Origin: Nitrospira sp.
Lineage (GTDB): Bacteria; Nitrospirota; Nitrospiria; Nitrospirales; Nitrospiraceae
Length of the DNA: 64,000 nt
Direction: 5' to 3'
Assembly: GCA_016873515.1 (NCBI GenBank)
Contig: VGXB01000006.1
Location: 1 to 64,000 of the forward strand
Part shown: piece after piece, positions 20,107-30,325 of the stretch
How the letters are laid out: the number at the start of each line of letters is the position of its first letter
Position numbering within the stretch: position 1 is the first letter of the stretch
The notes under the pieces: model-generated
Told to the model about the DNA's origin: nothing
Databases searched by the model: none
The model's input: only the letters and a program-made list of their open reading frames with translations
Position numbers and translations under genes: made by a program

Positions 20107-23100
20107 AGTTTAGCCTCTATTGAATCGCCTGATTCGCCCGGCATGTGTCCTACCCCACCCGATTGGACTCCGCGCTTCCTCCATTTTCTCAGCAGCACGA
20201 AAAACAGCGGCACGAAGAAAATCGCCAGAAATGTCGCCGCCAGCATGCCCCCCAGCACACCGGTTCCAATCGACTGGCGGCTCACCGCGCCGGCACCCGA
20301 TGCGATGACCAGCGGAACCATGCCGAAGATAAAGGCCATCGATGTCATGATGATCGGGCGGAACCGCAACCGTGCCGCTTCGACTGCCGCTTCGAGCAAA
20401 GGACGGCCCGCCTCAAATCTGGCATTGGCGAATTCGACGATCAAAATCGCATTCTTGGCTGACAAGCCGATCAAGGTCACGAGGCCGATCTGGAAGTAGA
20501 TTTCATTCTCAAAGCCACGAAGCCAAACCGCCGAGACCGCGCCAAAGATCGCAAACGGTACTGCCAAGATCACAGCGAACGGCACGACCCAGCTCTCGAA
20601 TTGCGCCGCCAAGACGAGAAACACCATCAAGAGACCGAGCAACAGCACCTGGTTGGACTTGCCACCGGCTCGCCGCTCCTGGAAGGAGATATTGCTCCAA
20701 TCGATTCCATAGCCTTGCGGAACCAACACCTCGTTGGCCACACGCTCTAGCGCTTCCAGTGCCTGCCCAGAGCTGAACCCTGGTGCCGCCGCCCCCAGCA
20801 CGAGGGCCGTATTATACCCGTTGAAATGCTGCACCGGATCAGGCCCGCTTTGATACTCCGCCGTCACAACCGTATCAAGCGGTATCATGCTGGTGCCCTG
20901 CGCATTCTGCGCCCGCAGGTAGATCTTCGACAAGTCCTGCGGCGTCGACCGGTAGGCCGCTTCGGCTTCGGTCTGCACGTGATACACACGACCGAACTTC
21001 ACGAAGTCGTTGATGTAGAAATTCCCGAAATAGGCCTGCACCGTGTCGAAGATCTCCGAGATGGGTACACCCAACGCCTTCGCCCGTTCGCGGTTCACAT
21101 GGGCATATAGCCGTGGCGAAGACACACGGAAATTCGTTCCTACCCGTCCGATCGCCGGCTCCTGCTGCGCCCGTTGGACAAATTGCTGTGCCACGGAGGC
21201 AAACCGCTTGAAATCTTCGCCCGTGGGATCTTGCAACTGAGCGGAAAACCCTCCGGCCGCCCCAACGCCTTCGATCGCCGGCGCATTGAACGCCAGTAGC
21301 AGCGCTTCGGGAATCTTTTCGAACTCGGCATAGGCTGCGCCGACCAGCGCCTGCACGTGGTTCTGCGGACCCGGACGTTCATCCCATAGCTGTAACGGCA
21401 CGAACATCGTCGCCCCGTTGGGTCCTCTGGTACCGAACACAAAGTTCATACCCGACAAGGCATCCGTAGAATTCACGGCAGAGTTACTCTGGAAAAATCG
21501 CTCGATCCGCTCCAGTACCGCATCGGTCCGCTGCTTCGACGCGCCATCCGGCAATTGAGCCACGACAATGAAATATCCTTGATCCTCTTCAGGCAAAAAA
21601 CTCTTCGGCAATGATTGAAACAACCACAATGACCCGGCGAGAAGAAGCACAAATACGGTCATCACCCGTATGGGCCTGGTCAGGATCGCGGCAACCGCTG
21701 CCGTATAGCCACGTTGCGTCCCTCCAAACAATCGATCGAACCACACCCAAAACCCGTCCCGCCCACCCTGGTGTGGCGTCAAGACCACACCGCAGAGCGC
21801 GGGGCTGAGCGAGAGCGCGACAAACCCGGACACGGTTACCGAAATGGCGATAGTCGCGGCAAACTGTTTGTAGAGCGCTCCCGTGATCCCGCCGACAAAT
21901 CCGACGGGTGCGAAGACCGAGACCAGCACCAAGACGATCGCAATAATGGGTGCCGTCACTTCGTTCATCGCTCGTTTGGCCGCGTCTTTGGCCGAAAGCC
22001 GGTCTTCCCGCATGTGCCGTTCGACGTTCTCGACAACGACGATAGCGTCGTCGACCACGATTCCAATTGCCAACACCATCCCGAACAGCGTAATCGTGTT
22101 GATGGAGAACCCCAGCGCATAGAGGCCGACAAACGTCCCGATCAGCGACACCGGCACCGCCACGGTTGGAATAATCGTGGCCCGCCAAGTCTGCAAGAAC
22201 AGATAAACGACCAGCACCACGAGCACCATCGCTTCCACCAGCGTCTTCACGACTTCCTTGATGGAGATTTCGATGAAGCGTGTCGTGTCGTACGGGACAT
22301 CGTAAGTCACGCCCGGGGGAAAGTGCTTGGACAGTTCGTCCATCTTGGCCCGCGTGCCGCGCACCATCTCCAGAGCATTGGCTCCGGGCGCCAAGAACGT
22401 GAGAATAAAGGTGGTGGGCTTGCTGTTCCATCGCGCTTCCAGCGCATAAGACTGCGCCCCTAGTTCAATGCGCGCCACATCTTTCAGTCGAACCGTGGAG
22501 CCGTCCGGCAGTGCACGCACGATCAACTCCTCGAAGTCCTTCACATCGGTCAGCCGGCCCTTCGTAATGATGGGAATCGTCAGCTCGGTCCCTTTAGTCG
22601 TAGGTTCCCGTCCGATTGTCCCGGACGGATAGTCACGATTCTGTTCTCGGATGACGGCCGTAATATCGCTCGGCACAAGCCCTAGTTTCGCCATGTGCAC
22701 GGGATCGAGAATGATCCGCATGCTGTAATTGGATTGTCCGAAGACCCAGGCGTCGCCGACACCTCGGACACGTTTGAGTTCGTCGACGACCCGGAGGGTC
22801 GCATAGTTGGAGAGAAAGATGGCATCGTGTTGGGGATCGTTCGACTTCAGCACGAAGACCGCAAGCAGGTTGCGGGTCACTTTCTTCACCGCTACCCCCT
22901 GCCGGATGACTTCCGTCGGCAACTGCGGTTCCGCGAGTTTGACGCGATTCTGGGTTTGGACCTGAGCAATGTCAGGGTTCGTGCCGATCTCGAACGTAAG
23001 TGTGATGCTGATGTGCCCGTCGTTGCTACTGGTGGATTCAAAATAGAGCAAATTATCGATGCCGGGCAGCATGACCTCGATCGGACGGGCGACCGCTTCA

Positions 23101-23276
23101 GCCGCCACTTCGGCGCTGGCGCCTGGATAATCCGCTTCCACCTGCACGACTGGCGGATTGATGTCCGGAAATTGCGCGAGCGGCAAAAACTGTAGCGCGA
23201 GCAGCCCCATTACCACGATGACGATGGAGACTACCGAGGCCAGGATCGGCCGGTCGATGAAGACGTGGGAGATCAC
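20103..23276 (-). CDS. RND efflux permease, HAE1 family (AcrB/MexB-like)
   Basis: MISHVFIDRPILASVVSIVIVVMG; VDDAIVVVENVERHM; 1057 aa. Confidence 0.95.
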   Translation of the reverse strand: MISHVFIDRPILASVVSIVIVVMGLLALQFLPLAQFPDINPPVVQVEADYPGASAEVAAEAVARPIEVMLPGIDNLLYFESTSSNDGHISITLTFEIGTNPDIAQVQTQNRVKLAEPQLPTEVIRQGVAVKKVTRNLLAVFVLKSNDPQHDAIFLSNYATLRVVDELKRVRGVGDAWVFGQSNYSMRIILDPVHMAKLGLVPSDITAVIREQNRDYPSGTIGREPTTKGTELTIPIITKGRLTDVKDFEELIVRALPDGSTVRLKDVARIELGAQSYALEARWNSKPTTFILTFLAPGANALEMVRGTRAKMDELSKHFPPGVTYDVPYDTTRFIEISIKEVVKTLVEAMVLVVLVVYLFLQTWRATIIPTVAVPVSLIGTFVGLYALGFSINTITLFGMVLAIGIVVDDAIVVVENVERHMREDRLSAKDAAKRAMNEVTAPIIAIVLVLVSVFAPVGFVGGITGALYKQFAATIAISVTVSGFVALSLSPALCGVVLTPHQGGRDGFWVWFDRLFGGTQRGYTAAVAAILTRPIRVMTVFVLLLAGSLWLFQSLPKSFLPEEDQGYFIVVAQLPDGASKQRTDAVLERIERFFQSNSAVNSTDALSGMNFVFGTRGPNGATMFVPLQLWDERPGPQNHVQALVGAAYAEFEKIPEALLLAFNAPAIEGVGAAGGFSAQLQDPTGEDFKRFASVAQQFVQRAQQEPAIGRVGTNFRVSSPRLYAHVNRERAKALGVPISEIFDTVQAYFGNFYINDFVKFGRVYHVQTEAEAAYRSTPQDLSKIYLRAQNAQGTSMIPLDTVVTAEYQSGPDPVQHFNGYNTALVLGAAAPGFSSGQALEALERVANEVLVPQGYGIDWSNISFQERRAGGKSNQVLLLGLLMVFLVLAAQFESWVVPFAVILAVPFAIFGAVSAVWLRGFENEIYFQIGLVTLIGLSAKNAILIVEFANARFEAGRPLLEAAVEAARLRFRPIIMTSMAFIFGMVPLVIASGAGAVSRQSIGTGVLGGMLAATFLAIFFVPLFFVLLRKWRKRGVQSGGVGHMPGESGDSIEAKL

Positions 23277-23279
23277 GTG

Positions 23280-24458
23280 TTAGCCTTGCTGGGGTGCGAG
23301 GGGAGAGGGAGACGTATCAACCGGCGGTGTCATTGGAACAGCCTTGACCGGCGCGCCGGGACCGATCTTCATTAACCCATTGACCACGACACGGTCGCCG
23401 GATTTCAATCCTTCGTCGATGAGCCACTGGGTCCCTTTCCAATCCGAGGCCACGACGCTCCGCATTTCAATTCGCTCTTCACCGTTGACGATGAACACAA
23501 ACGGACCTGTGGGATCTTGCAAGACAGCCCGTTGCGGCACCAGCACCGCTTTAGCTTTCACGTCGCCCTTGAAGCGAACTTTGACGAACTGGCCTGGCAA
23601 CAGGATGCGTTTGGCATTGGGAAAGGTGATTCGGATCTGGCGCGCGCCCGTTTCCATCCGCAGGCCCGGCTCCAACACATCCAGCACCCCTTCGCCTGGA
23701 TAGACTGTGCCATCCATCAACGTCAGGGCGCCGCGAAGCTTATAGACACCAGGGTGTTGAATGCGCTTGGATTCGATGTCGCGGCGGCGTTTCAGGATGA
23801 ACGTCTCCGGTACGCTGACGACCACGTACATCGGATCAACCTGATGGATCACAGTCAAGAGATCCGTCTGGGCCGAGACCAGCCGGCCTTCGTAGTATCG
23901 ACTCCTTTCGACCAGCCCATTGATCGGCGCCGTCACCAGGGTATTGTCGAGATCAAACTGCGCCTTGATCAACTCAGCCTGAGCCGCCTGGAGCAGCGCC
24001 CGAGCGGCAAGATCCTGGGCAACCGCGTCATCGACGTCTTTCTGGCTGACCGCCTGTTCCGCCAGCAGCGGCTTGACTCGGGCCAAGTCCTGTTGGGCTT
24101 GGACCAGTTTCGCTTCTGCCTGCGCAATTTTGGCTTTCACTTCTGCCACCGCTGCCTGAAACGGAACCGGATCGATCTGATAGAGTTGATCACCCTTCTT
24201 GACGTCGCGGCCTTCCCGATACAGCACCCCCTTCAAGATGCCCGTTACCTGTGCGCGAATTTCGACTGGCCGAGACGCTTCCGCCTGGCCGATGAACTCC
24301 GGTTCATCCGGGACCGGCTGGGTTTCGATAGTGACCACCTCCACTTGCGGCACCGGCTGCGCCGGCATGGATCCGGCTTCCTGCTTGCAACCGACCGATC
24401 CTATGGCACCCAATGCAAGCAATGCCGCGGCACTTCCCTTCAGCCAATGATGAGTCAC
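23280..24458 (-). CDS. RND efflux periplasmic adaptor (AcrA/MexA-like)
   Basis: RPVEIRAQVTGILKGVLYREGRDVKKGDQLYQIDP. Confidence 0.93.
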   Translation of the reverse strand: MTHHWLKGSAAALLALGAIGSVGCKQEAGSMPAQPVPQVEVVTIETQPVPDEPEFIGQAEASRPVEIRAQVTGILKGVLYREGRDVKKGDQLYQIDPVPFQAAVAEVKAKIAQAEAKLVQAQQDLARVKPLLAEQAVSQKDVDDAVAQDLAARALLQAAQAELIKAQFDLDNTLVTAPINGLVERSRYYEGRLVSAQTDLLTVIHQVDPMYVVVSVPETFILKRRRDIESKRIQHPGVYKLRGALTLMDGTVYPGEGVLDVLEPGLRMETGARQIRITFPNAKRILLPGQFVKVRFKGDVKAKAVLVPQRAVLQDPTGPFVFIVNGEERIEMRSVVASDWKGTQWLIDEGLKSGDRVVVNGLMKIGPGAPVKAVPMTPPVDTSPSPLAPQQG

Positions 24459-24649
24459 TCTGCCACCTATCCTACTTTTTCGCTTTCATCGATCGTTCCG
24501 CTACAAGACAAACGTGGCAGTATACTCTGCGAGGTAAGACGGGGGCAAATCAACGGTAGTCAATACTTCTCTGGGCTGTGGCAATGACCGGCCATCCGTC
24601 ACGACTCATCTTCGACCAGCCTTCATGGCGGGCCCAGCACAACTCTTCA

Positions 24650-24940
24650 TTACTGATTTGGGTCTACCCTCACCGATGATCTCTTCAATCACAGACCTAG
24701 TCAAACAACCAGACGCCCGCAGTCCACCCCTTACTGCGAGAGCTGCGCTAACAGCACCTTACCCTCGGCATCAATGAAGGTCACCCCGGTCAAATCAATC
24801 ATCGTGCACGGCTGTTGGTTCTCGGACATCTCACGTCGATACGCGGTGAGTGTCTTGACCCAAGGACCTGCGAACCGACCTTCGAGTATGAGTATGAAAG
24901 AATCCGACCCAGTGCGTTGTTGCCCGGTGATCTTCAACAT
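24650..24940 (-). pseudogene. Decayed STAS-domain protein
   Basis: ...IDLTGVTFIDAEGKVLLAQLSQ then TAA; another frame continues ASGCLTRSVIEEIIGEGRPK. Confidence 0.6.
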
Positions 24941-25365
24941 GACTTGTTCCCTTCAGGCGATGCTCCAGCCGATACCATGCTAAACTCACGAGTTAACCGA
25001 CCAAGAGGAAGGGATGCGAGAAGAGAGATAACGGTTAACGTGGTGACGAATAGAAGCAAGACGATATCAACTATGAAGACCAACGAAGCAAGCCCGAGGA
25101 AGTACCCTGCCGCGATGACCAAGTTGCCACCGGTCAGGACATAGACGAAGATAAAGAATGGCCAGACGATCGCCTTTCGAGGGATGCCGAACTCTTCCCG
25201 AATTTCCTCCGCCGTCGCCATCCTCACTCCCAACAGTAGGTACAGTCCGCACACTCCATTGAGCACACGTCAGGTCAGCACCTGATCCTCGGTCATGATC
25301 AGAAACACCCCAGCGATCAGTCAGAGAAAGAGAGCTCCCAGCGTGGCATATAAGTGATGGAACAT
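24934..25365 (-). pseudogene. Decayed small membrane protein with two in-frame TGA codons
   Basis: Readthrough MFHHLYATLGALFL*LIAGVFLIMTEDQVLT*RVLNGVCGLYLLLGVRMATAEEIREEFG; TGA at 25321-25323 and 25270-25272 in one frame. Confidence 0.6.
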
Positions 25366-25393
25366 TGCCGAGGCTTCGTGAATACTCAGTTGA

Positions 25394-25510
25394 CCTTCGG
25401 CGCGAAGGCGCGAGGGAACAGCGGTGCGGGAACATGGGGCAGGGATTCGTGAGATAGCCGCACAACTTCAGATTAGGTGCGGGACCGCCTATAAAGCATT
25501 AGGACGCACT
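25394..25510 (+). pseudogene. C-terminal tail of a serine recombinase/resolvase-like HTH
   Basis: EHGAGIREIAAQLQIRCGTAYKALG. Confidence 0.4.
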
Positions 25511-25574
25511 GCGTGGTTTACTGTATACTTGCTGCTGTCTCGTTCGGTCGGCCTCTCTTCTCGGAGATTCCCCC

Positions 25575-26174
25575 ATGAATCTTCGATATCTGTTTCTCGT
25601 CATTCCTCTATTCGCTACGTGTGCCTTTCCAAGTATCTCCTGGGCAGAAGAGTCTCCTGAACTCAAAGAACTCAGAACACTATGCGACCAAGGCAATACG
25701 ATAGTGTGTGGTGCGCTTGGTGTGCTGTATAAAAACAGCACAGGCGTTACACAAGACCTGTTTCAGGCGGCAGCGTTCTTTCGTAAAGCGTGTGACGGAG
25801 GATCGGCGAAAGGGTGTAACAATTTGGGTCTGATGTATGAAGATGGCAGAGGCCTCCGACAAGATTTTGTTGAGGCGGTAGCGTTGTTTCGTAAAGCGTG
25901 TGACGGGGGCGAGGCGACAGGGTGTACCAGTCTGGGTCTGATGTATGAAAAAGGAGAGGGCATCAGACAAGACTTGCTTGAGGCAGTACAGTTGTTTCGC
26001 AAAGCGTGTGACCTGAGATCGGCGTCAACGTGTTGGTATCTTGGTAATATATATGAATACGGAAAAGGTGTCAGACAAAGCAACACTGACGCACTGAACT
26101 ATTTCGGTAAAGCTTGTGACATGAAAGAAGAGTTAGGGTGCGTGAACTATGCACGAATGAAGAGCAATAAGTGA
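25575..26174 (+). CDS. Sel1-repeat protein (secreted)
   Basis: Signal peptide; 36-aa units AVALFRKACDGG-A-GC--LGLMYE-G-G-RQD. Confidence 0.9.
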   Translation: MNLRYLFLVIPLFATCAFPSISWAEESPELKELRTLCDQGNTIVCGALGVLYKNSTGVTQDLFQAAAFFRKACDGGSAKGCNNLGLMYEDGRGLRQDFVEAVALFRKACDGGEATGCTSLGLMYEKGEGIRQDLLEAVQLFRKACDLRSASTCWYLGNIYEYGKGVRQSNTDALNYFGKACDMKEELGCVNYARMKSNK

Positions 26175-26222
26175 TTGCTTCATTCAGTTTAGAATCAAAC
26201 AATTCATGTGCGGTGAATCCGT

Positions 26223-26741
26223 GTGTCAATGAAACGCTCTTGTAGTTTAGCCATACTGCTCTCACTAGGAATAGTTGCTTGTACAGCGCCACCTCCGCGT
26301 CCTTTGTCCCTTCTCATCACACCAGATTCCACCTTTAGAACAACTGTGGTGAGCGTCCACGATGGAGATACTCTCACAGTCGTGGCCAATGGATCCTTAC
26401 AAAAGATTCGTCTCAATGGCATTGATTGTCCTGAAACGCATCAACCCTGGGGACCGCAAGCGACTGAGTTCACCCGAGAACTCGCAGATAAGAAAGAAGT
26501 CACGGTGACGGATTTGGGGCGTGACAAGTACCATCGCATCGTCGGGCAGATTACTCTTGCTGATGGACGCAATCTCAATCAGGAGTTAGTTCGGGAGGGG
26601 TTCTGTTGGTGGTACCAGAAGTATGCGCGGAACAGCACGGTTTTGGAACAGTTGGAACAGGAAGCGAAAGACGCCAAACGCGGGCTATGGAGTGATAACC
26701 ACCCAATCTCTCCGTGGAAGTGGCGGCATCAGAATCAGTAA
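26223..26741 (+). CDS. Thermonuclease / SNase-like lipoprotein
   Basis: Lipobox LGIVAC; VVSVHDGDTLTVVANGSLQKIRLNGIDCPET. Confidence 0.93.
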   Translation: MSMKRSCSLAILLSLGIVACTAPPPRPLSLLITPDSTFRTTVVSVHDGDTLTVVANGSLQKIRLNGIDCPETHQPWGPQATEFTRELADKKEVTVTDLGRDKYHRIVGQITLADGRNLNQELVREGFCWWYQKYARNSTVLEQLEQEAKDAKRGLWSDNHPISPWKWRHQNQ

Positions 26742-26868
26742 CACCATCATTTCCTGCTGCGATCCAATCAGTTCTAGAAATCAAAATTTTAGAATGTCGC
26801 AAGTAGCTGTTATATATAACTAAAACGCTTTTTAGCATGAAAATTTTCCAATCACACATTGGAATCTC

Positions 26869-26922
26869 TTCACCATTCCTTCACATTCCATTCACACCGA
26901 TTCGAGGAAGATGGCATATAAT
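26869..26922 (+). promoter_or_regulatory. Candidate OmpR-type operator (three TTCAC half-sites, 11-bp phase) plus -10 TATAAT
   Basis: TTCAC at 26869, 26880, 26891; TATAAT 26917-26922, upstream of the two-component operon. Confidence 0.6.
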
Positions 26923-26942
26923 GGGGCCCGCCCTTGTGAGGA

Positions 26943-27632
26943 ATGCTCATGCGGATTCTGCTGGTCGAAGACGATCTGAATCTTGCGCAGTTCATTCGCA
27001 AAGGACTCAAGGAGGAGCATTACGCGGTGGACTTCGCCGCCGATGGTAAAACGGGATTAGAGTTGGCCCTGAATAACCCGTACGACCTTCTGATCCTGGA
27101 CGTCATGCTGCCCAAGCTGGACGGTCTGACCCTGTGCAGCCGCATTCGCGCCAAAGGCGACACCGCTCCCGTCCTTCTGCTGACCACGCGCAACACGCTG
27201 GAGGCCAAAGTGTCTGGTTTCGACATCGGCGCAGACCAATTTCTGCCGAAGCCCTTCGCCTTCGTAGAGCTATTGGCTCGGATCAGAGTTCTACTGCGCC
27301 GAGGCAACCACCAGTCGGCGATGAACCTTCAAGCCGTGGACCTGACGCTTGATCCGGCAACCCGCCAGGTCTGGCGGGCCGGGCACGAGATTTTGTTGAC
27401 GAACAAGGAATACGCTTTGCTTGAATTCCTCTTGCGAAATAAGAATCGGGTCCTGACACGAATGATAATCATCGAACATGTATGGAATATCAGCTATGAC
27501 CCCATGACCAATATTGTGGATGCCCACATCCGAGCCTTGCGAGCAAAAATCGACCGGGAATTTTCCCCGCCGTTGATTGCCACCGTACGCGGCGCAGGGT
27601 ACATGCTGGAAGAACCCAACGCCGCAACATGA
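26943..27632 (+). CDS. OmpR/PhoB-family response regulator
   Basis: MRILLVEDDLNLAQFIRKGL; LLILDVMLPKLDG; winged-helix C-terminus. Confidence 0.95.
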   Translation: MLMRILLVEDDLNLAQFIRKGLKEEHYAVDFAADGKTGLELALNNPYDLLILDVMLPKLDGLTLCSRIRAKGDTAPVLLLTTRNTLEAKVSGFDIGADQFLPKPFAFVELLARIRVLLRRGNHQSAMNLQAVDLTLDPATRQVWRAGHEILLTNKEYALLEFLLRNKNRVLTRMIIIEHVWNISYDPMTNIVDAHIRALRAKIDREFSPPLIATVRGAGYMLEEPNAAT

Positions 27633-29086
27633 ATTCGCTACGCAGTCTCATCAGTCGGTCGGCGCTCATCCTGATGGGTGGCCTTCTCTTCTTTTCTGTA
27701 CTCGTGTACCTCGCGAGCGAGGCCTTGCTGCACCGCTTCGTCGACGGGCGGCTGCTGGCACTGGCGGAGACGCTAGCCGAGCTTGTCGAGCACCACCCCG
27801 ACATCCTCAGCCAGAGCGGGAAGGATCTCGCGCGTACCAGTAAAGTGAGTCCGAACGAAAACGCACAGCGCGAACTGCCTGGGGTGCTGCACGCCTTGCG
27901 AGTTTTCTCGTCTGACGGCCAGCTTATCTGGAAGAGCCCCAATGCCCTGATACAGTCGTCTATTCCCTCACATCTCCTCCAACGAGTTCTGATCCAACGG
28001 ACCGTGTATGAAACCATTGATTCGCCGGACGGCATGCCGGCCCGGCATCTCTTCATCGCCAGCGCCCGAGAGGGGCAAGTGCAATATATCCTGCAGGCGG
28101 AAACATCGCTGCTCCACCACCAGACCGCGTTGAGCGATCTGATACTGCTGTTGAGCCTCGGATCTGGCACCACTCTGCTGGTGACCTGGTTCGGCAGTCT
28201 GTGGCTAACCCAAAAAGTCCTGGCCCCAATTGAAGCCCTGTGTACGGGCGCTGGAACGATGTCGGAAGCCGATCTGGGAAAACGGCTGGCGTTGGATTCG
28301 CCTTATCAGGAATTTCGGCGGCTGACCCAAGCGGTCAACGCCGTATTGGATCAATTCCAACGGCGCAGCGAGGTCCAGCGGAATTTTTGTGAGATCGCCG
28401 CACACGAAATGAAAACTCCGTTAACCACTCTGCGTGGGAACCTAGAAGTGGCACTGCTGAAGGCCAGGACCACTGAGGAATACCATGAAGTGCTCCTCAA
28501 TAACCTAGAGCAAGTGGAGCGGCTGATCGCCTTGATTCGCCCCTTGTTGACGCTCGCAAAATTCACCAGCAACAAATCGCCTGTCCGGCTTACGCAGCTC
28601 GACGTCGAACCGCTGATCCAAGAGCTCGTGGACCAGCTAACGCTGCTGGCCGACGACCGGCACATCGCCCTGCTATTCGAATCCACACCAGTCCCTTCGG
28701 TACTCGGTGACGCCCAGTGGCTCAAACAGGCACTGATCAATCTGCTCGACAATGCCCTGCGCTATACCCCTTCCGGTGGGACAGTCACCATCCGATTACA
28801 GTCTGCCAACCAGGAGGTCTCGATCGCGGTTGAAGACACCGGCCACGGTATCGAGCCGGAGCATATTCCGCACCTGTTTGAACGGTTCTATCGAACCGAT
28901 TGGGCTCGATTGAAAGATGCTGCCGGCACCGGGCTGGGATTGCCCATTGTGAAAGAAATCATGGAAGCGCACGGAGGCGCCATTTCGGTCACAAGCCAAG
29001 CCGGCGAAGGCTCCGTCTTTACACTGCGGTTGCCGATCCCGTCCCATCAGGCACGAACAGTTCCTGCTTCGACGGTTTCTCAATAG
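27629..29086 (+). CDS. Sensor histidine kinase
   Basis: CEIAAHEMKTPLTTLRGNLEVAL H-box; N/G boxes DNALRYTPSGG, GTGLGLPIVKEI. Confidence 0.95.
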   Translation: MNSLRSLISRSALILMGGLLFFSVLVYLASEALLHRFVDGRLLALAETLAELVEHHPDILSQSGKDLARTSKVSPNENAQRELPGVLHALRVFSSDGQLIWKSPNALIQSSIPSHLLQRVLIQRTVYETIDSPDGMPARHLFIASAREGQVQYILQAETSLLHHQTALSDLILLLSLGSGTTLLVTWFGSLWLTQKVLAPIEALCTGAGTMSEADLGKRLALDSPYQEFRRLTQAVNAVLDQFQRRSEVQRNFCEIAAHEMKTPLTTLRGNLEVALLKARTTEEYHEVLLNNLEQVERLIALIRPLLTLAKFTSNKSPVRLTQLDVEPLIQELVDQLTLLADDRHIALLFESTPVPSVLGDAQWLKQALINLLDNALRYTPSGGTVTIRLQSANQEVSIAVEDTGHGIEPEHIPHLFERFYRTDWARLKDAAGTGLGLPIVKEIMEAHGGAISVTSQAGEGSVFTLRLPIPSHQARTVPASTVSQ

Positions 29087-29360
29087 TCCAAGCAGCAACG
29101 CTCGCCCGATTGTTCATGAGAGGTTGGGACCATGAAGAATTCTTCATGATCCGATCATGGCCATGGTGGCCACCTCAGAAACAGATTTCCAGTGAAACCG
29201 TGGATTACTCAGCCTCGCCCTAGAACTATTCATAAGGGATCGCTCTTTTCGGCGCTGCAGTTCAGACAAGCTAGGAGTCGGCAAGACGCACGGATACCGC
29301 CGTGCGTGCTTTCTACACGATGATCGGACGGGAGTTCACAATCGAGATGGATACCACGGC

Positions 29361-30179
29361 TCAGAAAATAGCTTTGGCTAGTTCCAGAATGCTGCGCTGC
29401 ATATCTGGGTCGTCGGTGATGGGCCGGGCGATCGTCACATCACAAGCCCGTTCAGCCGGGACGCCTTGCCGGATCAACGTCCCGGCATAGATCAAAAGCC
29501 TGGTGCTGACCCCTTCGTCCAATCCATGATTCTTGAGGTTTCGCACTTTGCCACCGAGCTTCACCAAACTGCCTGCAATCGCGTGGCTGACGCCCGCTTC
29601 GCGTTCGACCACCGTCGTTTCGATATCTGGAGAAGGATAATCGAATTCGATCGCCATGAACCGCTGTTTGGTGCTCTGCTTCAAGTCCTTGAGTACGCTC
29701 TGGTAGCCGGGATTGTAGGAGATCACGAGCATGAACTCATCGGCAGCCTCCAGAATCTGGCCTTTTTTCTCGATCGGCAGGACCCGGCGATCGTCGCTGA
29801 GCGGATGAATGATGACGGTCGTATCCTTTCGCGCCTCCACCACTTCATCGAGATAGACAATCGCACCATGCTTGACACCGAGTGTCAGAGGTCCATCCAT
29901 CCACACCGTCTCCTGGCCTTTGAGTAAATAGCGGCCGACAAGGTCGGAGGCCGTGAGATCCTCATGGCACGCTACGGTGATCAGCGGGCGTCCCAGTTGG
30001 TAGGCCATGTGCTGCACAAACCGAGATTTCCCGCAGCCGGTCGGCCCCTTGAGCATCACAGGCATCTTGTTGCGCGCGGCAATCGAAAACAGCCCTATCT
30101 CTCCGCGCACTTCGGCATAGAACGGCTGCTGCTCAATTCGATACTGCCCAATATCACGTTCACGTCCAGGATGCGTCAT
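29361..30179 (-). CDS. CbbQ/NirQ/NorQ-type AAA+ ATPase
   Basis: [46 protein letters not shown]. Confidence 0.9.
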   Translation of the reverse strand: MTHPGRERDIGQYRIEQQPFYAEVRGEIGLFSIAARNKMPVMLKGPTGCGKSRFVQHMAYQLGRPLITVACHEDLTASDLVGRYLLKGQETVWMDGPLTLGVKHGAIVYLDEVVEARKDTTVIIHPLSDDRRVLPIEKKGQILEAADEFMLVISYNPGYQSVLKDLKQSTKQRFMAIEFDYPSPDIETTVVEREAGVSHAIAGSLVKLGGKVRNLKNHGLDEGVSTRLLIYAGTLIRQGVPAERACDVTIARPITDDPDMQRSILELAKAIF

Positions 30180-30325
30180 GGAACCTCTTTGCGCCTTTTC
30201 CTCAAGAGTCTCGCTCGGGCACTCGGGACCCGAGTGCCTGCCAGCCACAATAAACACAACGGTGCCCAAGATCAAGCGATCAGAGTGGGGGAACAGGCTG
30301 CGTCACGTCTACACAATCGCTGAGC

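Noticed and set aside
29131-29148. Palindrome as an intrinsic terminator
   Set aside because: No following T-tract and an AT-rich stem; kept only as a possible protein-binding site.
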